Shown one piece after another: positions 52,930 through 59,568 of a DNA stretch of 64,000 nt. This DNA is from Chloroflexota bacterium (lineage in GTDB: Bacteria; Chloroflexota; Dormibacteria; Dormibacterales; Dormibacteraceae): the NCBI GenBank assembly GCA_005882135.1, contig VBDR01000029.1:25275-89274 (forward strand). Direction: 5' to 3'. Position numbers and translations under genes: made by a program. The first letter of the stretch is position 1; each line of letters opens with the position of its first letter. The notes beneath the pieces were generated by a model. The model had not been told where the DNA came from and ran no database searches. It saw only the letters and a program-made list of their open reading frames with translations.

Positions 52930-53568
52930 ATGAAGATTGGGATCATCGGTTCGGGGAACGTAGGCAAGGCTCTGGCGGCGGCAGGCACACGCGCGGGACA
53001 CACAGTCACGCTTTCCGCCCGCTCGCCCGAGAAGGCGCAGGAGGCGGCGAAGGCAACCAACTCCCACGCTGCGGGGTCGAATCAAGAAGCGGTCAAGGAT
53101 GCGGACCTGGTGGTGCTGGCGGTTCCGGCTGACAAGGTCGATGAGGTGCTTGGTTCGCTGGCCTCAGAGCTCGACGGCAAGGTGATCGTCGACGTCACCA
53201 ACCGCGTCGACGTAAAGGATCCCGGCCAGGTGCTGGACGGTTCGTCTATGGCCGAGCACATCCAAAAGCGGGCGCCAAAGGCGCATGTGGTGAAGGCGTT
53301 CAATTACGCGTTCGCCTCCAAGATGTCGGATCCGAAAGTCGGCGGCACCAGGCTGGATGGATTCGTTGCGGGCGACGACGAAGCGGCCAAGCAAAAGGCG
53401 CTCGAGTTCATCGAATCGATCGGATTCCGCCCGCTCGACGCGGGACCGCTCACGATGGCTCGCGCACTGGAAGCGATGGGTCTGTTGAACATCGTGCTTC
53501 AGATTCGGAACAACTGGCCGTGGCAGAGTGGGTGGAAGCTCGCCGGGCCGACGGGCGACGAAGAGTAA
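52930..53568 (+). CDS. NADPH-dependent F420 reductase family protein
   Basis: A 212-residue Rossmann-fold protein: GIIGSGNVGKALAAAGTRAGH at the start in part (GSGNVGKALA), SARSPEKAQEA (NADP-type Arg/Ser after beta 2), VVLAVPADKVDEVL near residue 61, VDVTNRVDV near residue 87, KAFNYAFASKM near residue 121. The family includes NADPH:F420 oxidoreductases and small dehydrogenases. Together with the DUF385 protein two genes away it hints at F420 use, but neither proves it. ATG 52930 with GAGGG upstream. Ends 4 bp before the convergent Ni/Co transporter. Confidence 0.85.
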   Translation: MKIGIIGSGNVGKALAAAGTRAGHTVTLSARSPEKAQEAAKATNSHAAGSNQEAVKDADLVVLAVPADKVDEVLGSLASELDGKVIVDVTNRVDVKDPGQVLDGSSMAEHIQKRAPKAHVVKAFNYAFASKMSDPKVGGTRLDGFVAGDDEAAKQKALEFIESIGFRPLDAGPLTMARALEAMGLLNIVLQIRNNWPWQSGWKLAGPTGDEE

Positions 53569-53572
53569 GGGC

Positions 53573-54649
53573 CTACGCGACCTTGTCGACCGCGGCGGCC
53601 CAGCGTTCGTCGATGCGCCGTACCTTGTAGATCGCGAACGCGCCCGCCCACGCGACCAGGAAGGCCGCCACGATGACGTAACCGGCGCTGCTGACGAAAT
53701 CGAAGCCCGCAATCGCGTCGAACACTCCCCCCCCAAGTCCCAGCAGCCGGATCAGAATCTGGGCGAGCTCGACGAACCCGACGAACAGAGCAACGAACAC
53801 CGACAGCGACGTGACCGTCAGGTTGTAAAAAACCTTCCGAATCGGGCTTGCAAAAGCCCATGAGTAAGCCTTGGACATGAATGCTCCGTCTGTCGTGTCC
53901 ATGAGCGACATGCCCGCGGCGAAGATCAACGGCAGCGAGATCACCGCGGTGAAGGGCAGGCCTTGCGCCGCCGCGCCCGCCGAAATGGCGAGAAGCGCGA
54001 TCTCGGAGGCGGTGTCGAAACCGAGACCGAAGAGAAAGCCAATCGGGTACATCTGCCAGCTGTGCTCGATCACGCGAAACAGCCTGCCGAACAGTCTTGT
54101 CATGACGCCACCGGTCATGAGCTCGTTGTCCAGCGATTCCCGGTCGTACTGGCCGCGCCGCATCCTCCGGTACACGCGGACGATGTCGATCAGGATCACA
54201 AGGTTCACGACCCCGATCAAGACGAGGAATGCGCCCGAGACGAGGGTCCCCACCGCACCACCTATGTTCCGCAGCTCGCCGTTGTCCCCCACCACACCCT
54301 GAACCAGCGACTTGACCGCGAGCCCAAGCGCGAGCGCGATTAACAGCACAACAGTGGAGTGACCCAGCGAGAAGAAGAACCCGACCCCGACCGGCTTCTT
54401 GCCACTCTGCAGAAGCTTGCGTGTCGTGTTGTCGATAGCCGAGATGTGGTCGGCGTCGAACGCGTGGCGGAGCCCGAACGTGTACGCCAGGCCGCCCAGC
54501 GCAAGGAACCCAGGATGCGACGCCGAATACACGAGCAGGAGTCCCCAACCAGCGACGTGGAGCAGGCCTACCGATCCGAAGAACCCGGCCAGGCGACGCC
54601 GCTCACCCCGGTCGAAGGACTGCGAGAGCAACATCCGCATCGAGGCCAT
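53573..54649 (-). CDS. NiCoT family nickel/cobalt transporter
   Basis: A 358-residue permease with about eight hydrophobic helices. NiCoT signatures: RHAFDADHISAIDN near residue 61 (metal-binding His/Asp in helix 2), FFSLGHSTVV near residue 91, IGFLFGLGFDTASEIALL near residue 204, and LPLIFAAGMSLMDTTDG near residue 237. Imports Ni2+ or Co2+; cobalt would serve B12 synthesis for NrdJ, though there are no cob genes here. The ATG at 54649 is first of three in-frame starts. The divergent 106-bp region to the EcsC-like gene contains palindromes. Confidence 0.93.
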   Translation of the reverse strand: MASMRMLLSQSFDRGERRRLAGFFGSVGLLHVAGWGLLLVYSASHPGFLALGGLAYTFGLRHAFDADHISAIDNTTRKLLQSGKKPVGVGFFFSLGHSTVVLLIALALGLAVKSLVQGVVGDNGELRNIGGAVGTLVSGAFLVLIGVVNLVILIDIVRVYRRMRRGQYDRESLDNELMTGGVMTRLFGRLFRVIEHSWQMYPIGFLFGLGFDTASEIALLAISAGAAAQGLPFTAVISLPLIFAAGMSLMDTTDGAFMSKAYSWAFASPIRKVFYNLTVTSLSVFVALFVGFVELAQILIRLLGLGGGVFDAIAGFDFVSSAGYVIVAAFLVAWAGAFAIYKVRRIDERWAAAVDKVA

Positions 54650-54670
54650 CGAGAGAGACTAAGGCTTATC

Positions 54671-54721
54671 GCGACAGAGTCGCAACTGCGTATTCGAATA
54701 TGGCCCAGCTTGCTGCGACTC
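54671..54721. promoter_or_regulatory. palindrome cluster between NiCoT and EcsC-like genes
   Basis: Perfect palindrome GCGAC-AGA-GTCGC (54671-54683), then TATTCGAATA (54691-54700), then TGCGACTC (54714-54721), which is the inverse of GAGTCGCA at 54677-54684. Three symmetric elements in 51 bp between divergent genes suggest a regulator-binding site. The known NikR and Nur patterns are not present. Confidence 0.4.
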
Positions 54722-54755
54722 CGTCCTATGAGCGCGAGTACGGTAGGCTCCGCGC

Positions 54756-55472
54756 ATGGACCTCGAACAGCTTCCGCCCCAGCTACGCATCGTCCTCAAA
54801 TCCCTCGACCACGCGATGAAGAGGCGCGAACCCGCGATCCGGGCCAAGGTGGAGCGCCTTCGCGCGGCTCATCCGGCTTATACCAACGATCAACTTGCGA
54901 AGGCGCTGATCCGTTCCACGCGACGCCGGGTTGCGGCCACCGGTGCGCTGAGCGGCGCGGCCTCGATTGCGCCCGGCCTGGGCACGGTGCTCGCGATCGG
55001 CACCGTCACGAGCCAGACCCTCTACGCGCTCGAGCAAGAGATCGAGCTCGTGCTCGGCATCGCGATGATCTTCGGCCACGAGCTCAGCGGTTCGGAGGGC
55101 CGGGTGCTCGAGGCGCTCGTCGTGGTCGGCGTCACCAGCGGCTCGCTGAAGCTGCGCGAGGACGTGCTGGTCGCGGGCGGCGAGCGCCTCGCCGTGGCCG
55201 CCTTCCGCCGGGTGCCGAACCTGTTGCTGGTCCATGGCTCGGGGCGCTTCATCACACGCATCCTCGCCCGCCTTGCCACCACCGGTACGGCCAAGGTGGC
55301 GGCGCGAATCATCCCCCTCGGCGTCGGCATCGGGGTCGGCGCAGGCTTCGACTGGCTCGCGGTGACGGGACTCGGCAGAGGGGCGATGCGGTATTACGGT
55401 CCGGGTGGTCCCGGCGCGCGTCCGCTCCTACTTGCTCCGGAAGATCCCTCGCACGTCGAACTCGGCCGCTGA
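54756..55472 (+). CDS. EcsC-like membrane-associated protein
   Basis: A 238-residue protein. The segment RRVAATGALSGAASIAPGLGTVLAIGTVTSQTL near residue 52 (in part GALSGAASIAPGLGTVLA) and a second hydrophobic part AARIIPLGVGIGVGAGFDW near residue 189 resemble the EcsC family of soluble or peripheral membrane proteins of unknown function. Assignment is from pattern only. It starts at ATG 54756. Its last 45 bp overlap the 3' end of the convergent DNA ligase gene. Confidence 0.6.
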   Translation: MDLEQLPPQLRIVLKSLDHAMKRREPAIRAKVERLRAAHPAYTNDQLAKALIRSTRRRVAATGALSGAASIAPGLGTVLAIGTVTSQTLYALEQEIELVLGIAMIFGHELSGSEGRVLEALVVVGVTSGSLKLREDVLVAGGERLAVAAFRRVPNLLLVHGSGRFITRILARLATTGTAKVAARIIPLGVGIGVGAGFDWLAVTGLGRGAMRYYGPGGPGARPLLLAPEDPSHVELGR

Positions 55473-56480
55473 AGCGATCTGGTCGAAGCCGCACTGGCGC
55501 GGTTTCTTGTCCGTCCGCCAGCGCAGGAACCCGGTCGCGTGGCGAAATCGTTCGCCCGCCTCGAGCTTGTCGTAGGTCACCTCGCACACCAGCTCCGGGC
55601 GCACCGCCACCCACTCGGTGTCTTTGCCCCGGGACCACCGGCTCAGCCCGCCAGGCATGCGACCGGGGTTGGCGCGCCATTCCTCTTCCGGGATCTCGGT
55701 CTGCAGTGGCTTGAGCTTGGCGATCAGCTCCTTTCGCTCCGCGGCGTTGAAGGATGAGGTGTGACCGACATAGTGCATGGTGCCCTTCTTGTCATACAGG
55801 CCGAGCAGCAACGCGCCCAGGGTTGAGCCGTCGCTTGATTTGCGCCAGCCGATGACGACACAGTCCGCCGTCCGCTGGTGCTTGATCTTCACCCAGAACC
55901 GCTTGCCCGGCACATAAGCTCCATCCCAACTTTTGGCGATCACACCGTCGAGTCCCGCGCCTTCGAACTTTTCGAACCAGGCCTCAGCAGTCTTCGGATC
56001 GCGCGTGTAAGGCGTCAAAAAGATCGGCTTCTTGATGCCTTTGAGCAGCTTCTCGAGCCGCTTGCGCCGCTCGCCGAGGGGCAGCTTGCGGAGGTCGGTT
56101 GCGCCCTCGGCGAGAACATCGAAGGCGACAAACCACGCCGGCGTCGCCTCGCTCAGCATGCGAACCCGTGACTCGGCGGGATGGACCCTCTGCTGCAGGG
56201 CGCCGAAGTCGAGGCCGTTGGCCCCGACCACGATCACCTCTCCATCCAGCACCAGCTTCGAGGCGGGTAAGGCGCGGAATGCCGGTAGAAGCTCGGGAAA
56301 ATAGCGGGTCATCGGCCGGCCGCCACGGCTCATCAGCGCCACCTCCTCGCCGTCGCGATAGACGAGGGTGCGAAAGCCGTCCCATTTGGGTTCGTACTCC
56401 CATCCGTCCCCCTTGGGGATTCCGGTCTCGGAGATGGCCGAGAGCATCGGCTCCATTTCCAGGGGCAGCGGCAGCTTCAA
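55428..56480 (-). CDS. ATP-dependent DNA ligase, LigC/LigD type
   Basis: A 350-residue stand-alone ligase. Nucleotidyltransferase motifs: I YEPKWDGFRTL (adenylated Lys near residue 32), III LVLDGEVIV near residue 77, IIIa AWFVAFDVLA near residue 115, IV LDGVIAK near residue 180, V FWVKIKH near residue 197. An OB-fold domain follows (residues ~205-350) with the ending of LigD-type ligases (FLRWRTDKKPRQC). It probably serves repair or end-joining; no Ku or primase gene is in the window. Start TTG 56480. Confidence 0.92.
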   Translation of the reverse strand: MKLPLPLEMEPMLSAISETGIPKGDGWEYEPKWDGFRTLVYRDGEEVALMSRGGRPMTRYFPELLPAFRALPASKLVLDGEVIVVGANGLDFGALQQRVHPAESRVRMLSEATPAWFVAFDVLAEGATDLRKLPLGERRKRLEKLLKGIKKPIFLTPYTRDPKTAEAWFEKFEGAGLDGVIAKSWDGAYVPGKRFWVKIKHQRTADCVVIGWRKSSDGSTLGALLLGLYDKKGTMHYVGHTSSFNAAERKELIAKLKPLQTEIPEEEWRANPGRMPGGLSRWSRGKDTEWVAVRPELVCEVTYDKLEAGERFRHATGFLRWRTDKKPRQCGFDQIASAAEFDVRGIFRSK

Positions 56481-56506
56481 GGTAGTTTTCCCCAGGTGTC
56501 TATATC

Positions 56507-56535
56507 TTGTGGACCACTCGCGTATCTGCTACCAT
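56507..56535 (+). promoter_or_regulatory. candidate promoter of small RNA
   Basis: TTGTGG (56507-56512), 17-bp spacer, TACCAT (56530-56535). The -35 overlaps a small palindrome GTGG-A-CCAC (56509-56517). Confidence 0.5.
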
Positions 56536-56541
56536 ATGAGA

Positions 56542-56625
56542 GGCCGATAAAGCGGCCGGTGAATTCGACATCACGCCCCCACCCCAGCCTTGGGAAGCTC
56601 GCGCAAGCGGGCTTCCCCGTTTTTT
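56542..56625 (+). ncRNA. candidate small RNA
   Basis: About 84 nt on the plus strand in the gap between the ligase and flotillin genes, both of which are on the minus strand. It begins with hairpin GGCCG-ATAAAG-CGGCC (56542-56557) at the predicted +1, has a C-rich single-stranded linker with CACGCCCCCACCCC (56572-56585), and ends with an intrinsic terminator. No convincing reading frame. The C-rich linker could pair with G-rich ribosome sites or with the GGGTGGGGGCG tail of the palindromic repeats. Confidence 0.6.
56592..56625 (+). terminator. intrinsic terminator of the small RNA
   Basis: An 11-bp stem GGGAAGCTCGC (56592-56602) / GCGGGCTTCCC (56607-56617), with one wobble, closed by a GCAA tetraloop and followed by CG and six T residues (56620-56625). 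The T-tract is only on the plus strand, where no annotated gene ends. Confidence 0.9.
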
Positions 56626-56640
56626 GGAACCGGTTCGGCT

Positions 56641-58455
56641 CTATTTCTGGAGCGCCTGAAATTCGCCAAGCAGGTCGTCGATGGTGACGTTGCCGTAGTC
56701 CTGGCTCAGGGCGTCTTTGGCGGTCGCCCAGATCCCGCGGGCCGACGCCGGGCCACGCTGGGCCAGGTCACGCAAGCGCAAACGGCCGTAGACCCCGATG
56801 TCAGGCAGCTGCCGCAGCTGATCGGCCATCCATTTCGCCCACTGCTTGACATTGCCGTCACCGGGGGCGACCTTGGCCTCCGTCGCCGCAACCTTCGACT
56901 CTGTGGCCGCCATCACCTTCTCGGCGGCCTGCTTCGCTTTCTCGACCTCGTCGGCCGCCTTGGCCGACACCTCCTCGGCGGCAGACTTCGCGGCGACCGC
57001 GTCGTGTGCCGTCTGGGCTTTCAGCGCCGTCAGGCCCTGGCCGGCGATCTCGCTGATCCGGTCCGTAGCCGAGGCGCCAGTCGCGTCGCCGTTGCCCTCA
57101 CCGGTGCGCAGCCTTTCGCCAAACCCACGGCCCAGGGCGCCTCCGACCAGGTTTGGAACGTCGAGCCCGGTCAGACCCTTGATGGCGGTGGTCGACTCGA
57201 TCATGGCCCGAGTCGCATTGCGGACGATGTCGGAGGCGCCGTCGGCGCTCATCACGGTCAGGGAGTCGATGTGGCTCATCGGCTCGGCAGCTGCACGCAC
57301 GATGTCGGGCAGCGCGGCCAGCACGGTCTGGATGATGGCCGCCTCGTTGAACTGCTTGTAGGCATCGGCGCGCATGGCCAGCGCCTTCGCCTCAGCCTCA
57401 CCTTTGGTCAGCACGATCTGCGCCTCCGCCCCACCTTCCAGCCGCGTCGTTTCCGCATCCGCCTCCGCGGACGCGATCCGGGCGCGTTTGGCGCCTTCAG
57501 CTCGCGCGATGACGGCCTGCGCGTCAGCGGCCGCCGGCTTGACGGTCGTCGAGAGCAGCTCCTTCTCTTTGCGGTCGGCTTCCAGCTGCGCCAGCTCGGT
57601 CTGCTTGCGCACGACCTCCTGCGTCGCCTCGGCCTGGGCAAGTGGTCCGGCCTGGTCGGCCCGGGCCTGCGCCGCCGCGACCTGGGTCCTGGTTTCAGCC
57701 TCGCGCAGCGAGACGTCTCGAGCCGCGTTGATCTTGATCTGCTGGGCCTGGGCCTCCCGAACCGCCGCCTCCTGGTCAGTTGATGCCTTCGCCATGCGCG
57801 CGTCCCGAGAGACGGTGGAGACGCTCTGCTGGCCGAGGAGCTCGATGTAATTCGACTCGTCTGAAAAGCTCTGGATGGTGAACGCGTCGATCTGCAGACC
57901 GCTCGTCGCCAGGTCGCCCTTGGCCGCGTCCTGCACCTGCTGGAGAAGCTTCTGCCGGTCGCGGATCAGCTCCTCGATGGTCAGCGTGCCGACGATCGAG
58001 CGAAGCGACCCCTCGAGCACATTCTTGACGATCGAATCGACCTGCTCGGGCTTGGCGTCGAGGAATCGCTCGGCCGCGTTGCGAAGCGATTCGACGTCAC
58101 GCCCGATCTTGAACGTGGCGACGCCCTGCACCTGGACCTTGATGCCCTGGCTGGTCACGGCGTCTGTCAACTGCACGCTGATCTGGCGCGCCGTTAGCTT
58201 GAGCTTGCCGACGCGGTCGAGCAGAGGCCGGACGAAGGTGCCGCCTCCGACGACGACCTTCACACCCTTGTCACCTGGCGAGGCGACCACCTGCCCCCGC
58301 TCGTCGCGGACCTTGGCTCCTCGCGACCCGGCGACGATCAGCGCCTCGTTGGCCCCGGCGACGTGGTAGCGGCTGGCCACGAAGGCGATCAGGAGGAGGA
58401 GGATCACCACCCCCGTCACCACTAGAAACGGAGTTGACGTCAAGAATTCAGGCAT
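56641..58455 (-). CDS. flotillin-like SPFH domain protein
   Basis: A 604-residue membrane scaffold protein. One N-terminal transmembrane helix (residues ~10-28), an SPFH/Band 7 domain (residues ~35-210, with VQGVATFKIG and VLEGSLRSIVGTLTIEEL in part), then a long Ala/Glu/Gln-rich coiled coil (to ~370), and a C-terminal assembly region. Flotillins organise membrane microdomains. It overlaps the NfeD gene by 8 bp, the usual partner. The last ~120 residues have a further Ala/Glu-rich coiled coil and a terminal basic/aromatic part. ATG 58455. Confidence 0.93.
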   Translation of the reverse strand: MPEFLTSTPFLVVTGVVILLLLIAFVASRYHVAGANEALIVAGSRGAKVRDERGQVVASPGDKGVKVVVGGGTFVRPLLDRVGKLKLTARQISVQLTDAVTSQGIKVQVQGVATFKIGRDVESLRNAAERFLDAKPEQVDSIVKNVLEGSLRSIVGTLTIEELIRDRQKLLQQVQDAAKGDLATSGLQIDAFTIQSFSDESNYIELLGQQSVSTVSRDARMAKASTDQEAAVREAQAQQIKINAARDVSLREAETRTQVAAAQARADQAGPLAQAEATQEVVRKQTELAQLEADRKEKELLSTTVKPAAADAQAVIARAEGAKRARIASAEADAETTRLEGGAEAQIVLTKGEAEAKALAMRADAYKQFNEAAIIQTVLAALPDIVRAAAEPMSHIDSLTVMSADGASDIVRNATRAMIESTTAIKGLTGLDVPNLVGGALGRGFGERLRTGEGNGDATGASATDRISEIAGQGLTALKAQTAHDAVAAKSAAEEVSAKAADEVEKAKQAAEKVMAATESKVAATEAKVAPGDGNVKQWAKWMADQLRQLPDIGVYGRLRLRDLAQRGPASARGIWATAKDALSQDYGNVTIDDLLGEFQALQK

Positions 58456-58999
58456 CGGACCGTGCTCCTTCGGTGCTAACTGTGGATGTTGGCGCTACGA
58501 CGAGGTTGTTGCCGGCGACCGCAATCACCTTCACCACCCGACCCGCCGGGATCTCAATGTCCGCGGTGGCGGTCATGTTGTGCGATGCGCCTGCGAAGCT
58601 GATGAGGACCGTTCCGAAGTGATTGGCTGGTATGCCGACCGAGACCCGAGCGGTCGAGCCGACCATGTCCTCCAGGCTGAACGTATCGGTCGACTCGGCC
58701 CGGCGCAGCGCTGTGAAAGCCCCCAACACCACGCCGGCGCCGATCACGCCCGCCACGACCCCAATCAAGGTCGCGATGCCGACCCCAACCCCAAAGCCGT
58801 GGATGCCCAGCAGGCCGCCGACCCCGAACATGGCCACAAAGCCCAGCAGGACGGGGGTTGGTGAGACGCCGCCGAGATCCAGGCCGAAGTGGATCGCGTT
58901 CAGGAAGCCGCCGAATAGGTCGTCGAAAATCAGCGTCAGCAGAAGGAGGCCGCCCCCGACAAGGAGGCAGGCGCCGAATACGAGGTCAGCCGTACTCAA
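58448..58999 (-). CDS. NfeD family membrane protein
   Basis: A 183-residue NfeD-type protein: four hydrophobic helices (residues ~8-100) and a C-terminal OB-fold-like beta domain (MVGSTARVSVGI, GTVLISFAG, IEIPAGRVVKVIAV). NfeD proteins are paired with flotillin or stomatin-type proteins; here it directly precedes and overlaps the flotillin gene. No protease domain (short NfeD1b-type). Starts at ATG 58999. Confidence 0.88.
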   Translation of the reverse strand: MSTADLVFGACLLVGGGLLLLTLIFDDLFGGFLNAIHFGLDLGGVSPTPVLLGFVAMFGVGGLLGIHGFGVGVGIATLIGVVAGVIGAGVVLGAFTALRRAESTDTFSLEDMVGSTARVSVGIPANHFGTVLISFAGASHNMTATADIEIPAGRVVKVIAVAGNNLVVAPTSTVSTEGARSDA

Positions 59000-59124
59000 T
59001 CCCTCTGCACCAGCGACTGCATCTTAGGACGAGGATCGAGGAAACGGCCTAGAGGCCGCCCAGCAGCGCCTCCGCCAGGCCCACCGAACCCTGGACGCGG
59101 GTCTCGATCACACGCCTGAACGTA

Positions 59125-59568
59125 CTACTCGCCCACCGCCTTGCGTCGCCGCGCGGGCGGCGCCGGCTTGTCGGTCGCTCGGCGGCGCGGGGCGTGCTCT
59201 CCGGGGCGGTAAACCGTGACCTCGATTGGCAGCACGCCCATGTTGACAAGCGCCGCCCACAATCCGCCCGCGAGCAAACCGATCAGAGCACCGAGCACGC
59301 CGACGAGAAGCCCCACGCCCGGGATGACCAGGAACCACCTGTCGGCGACGGTTTCGAGCGAGTTGACCTGGTCGCCGAGGGGCAGCAGCTGCTGGGTGAC
59401 GCCGAGGCTGAAGCCGAGCTGCGCCTGCCAGTCCACGATCGCGCCCGCGAACCAGCTGATCAAAGCGCCAAGCGTCGCCCCGGCAAAAAGACCGAAGACG
59501 AAGCCGGTGATCGCTCCGGCGAACATCGCGCTGCGAATCGAGAGGCGGACCAGGAAGTCGCTCACCAT
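59125..59568 (-). CDS. hypothetical membrane protein
   Basis: A 147-residue protein with two hydrophobic hairpins (about residues 12-44 and 79-112) separated by a hydrophilic loop (LGVTQQLLPLGDQVNSLE) and a basic tail (RRRATDKPAPPARRRK). Glycine-rich helices (GAITGFVFGLFAGATLG) look like a glycine-zipper domain. No family assigned. Its ATG 59568 overlaps the end of the GH2 gene by 7 bp, so it is likely co-transcribed with it. The 125 bp after it hold nothing recognised. Confidence 0.7.
   Translation of the reverse strand: MVSDFLVRLSIRSAMFAGAITGFVFGLFAGATLGALISWFAGAIVDWQAQLGFSLGVTQQLLPLGDQVNSLETVADRWFLVIPGVGLLVGVLGALIGLLAGGLWAALVNMGVLPIEVTVYRPGEHAPRRRATDKPAPPARRRKAVGE

Noticed and set aside
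55428..56480. Full LigD (polymerase-ligase-nuclease) non-homologous end-joining system
   Set aside because: The protein has only the ligase and OB domains, and no Ku gene or primase-polymerase domain is in the window.
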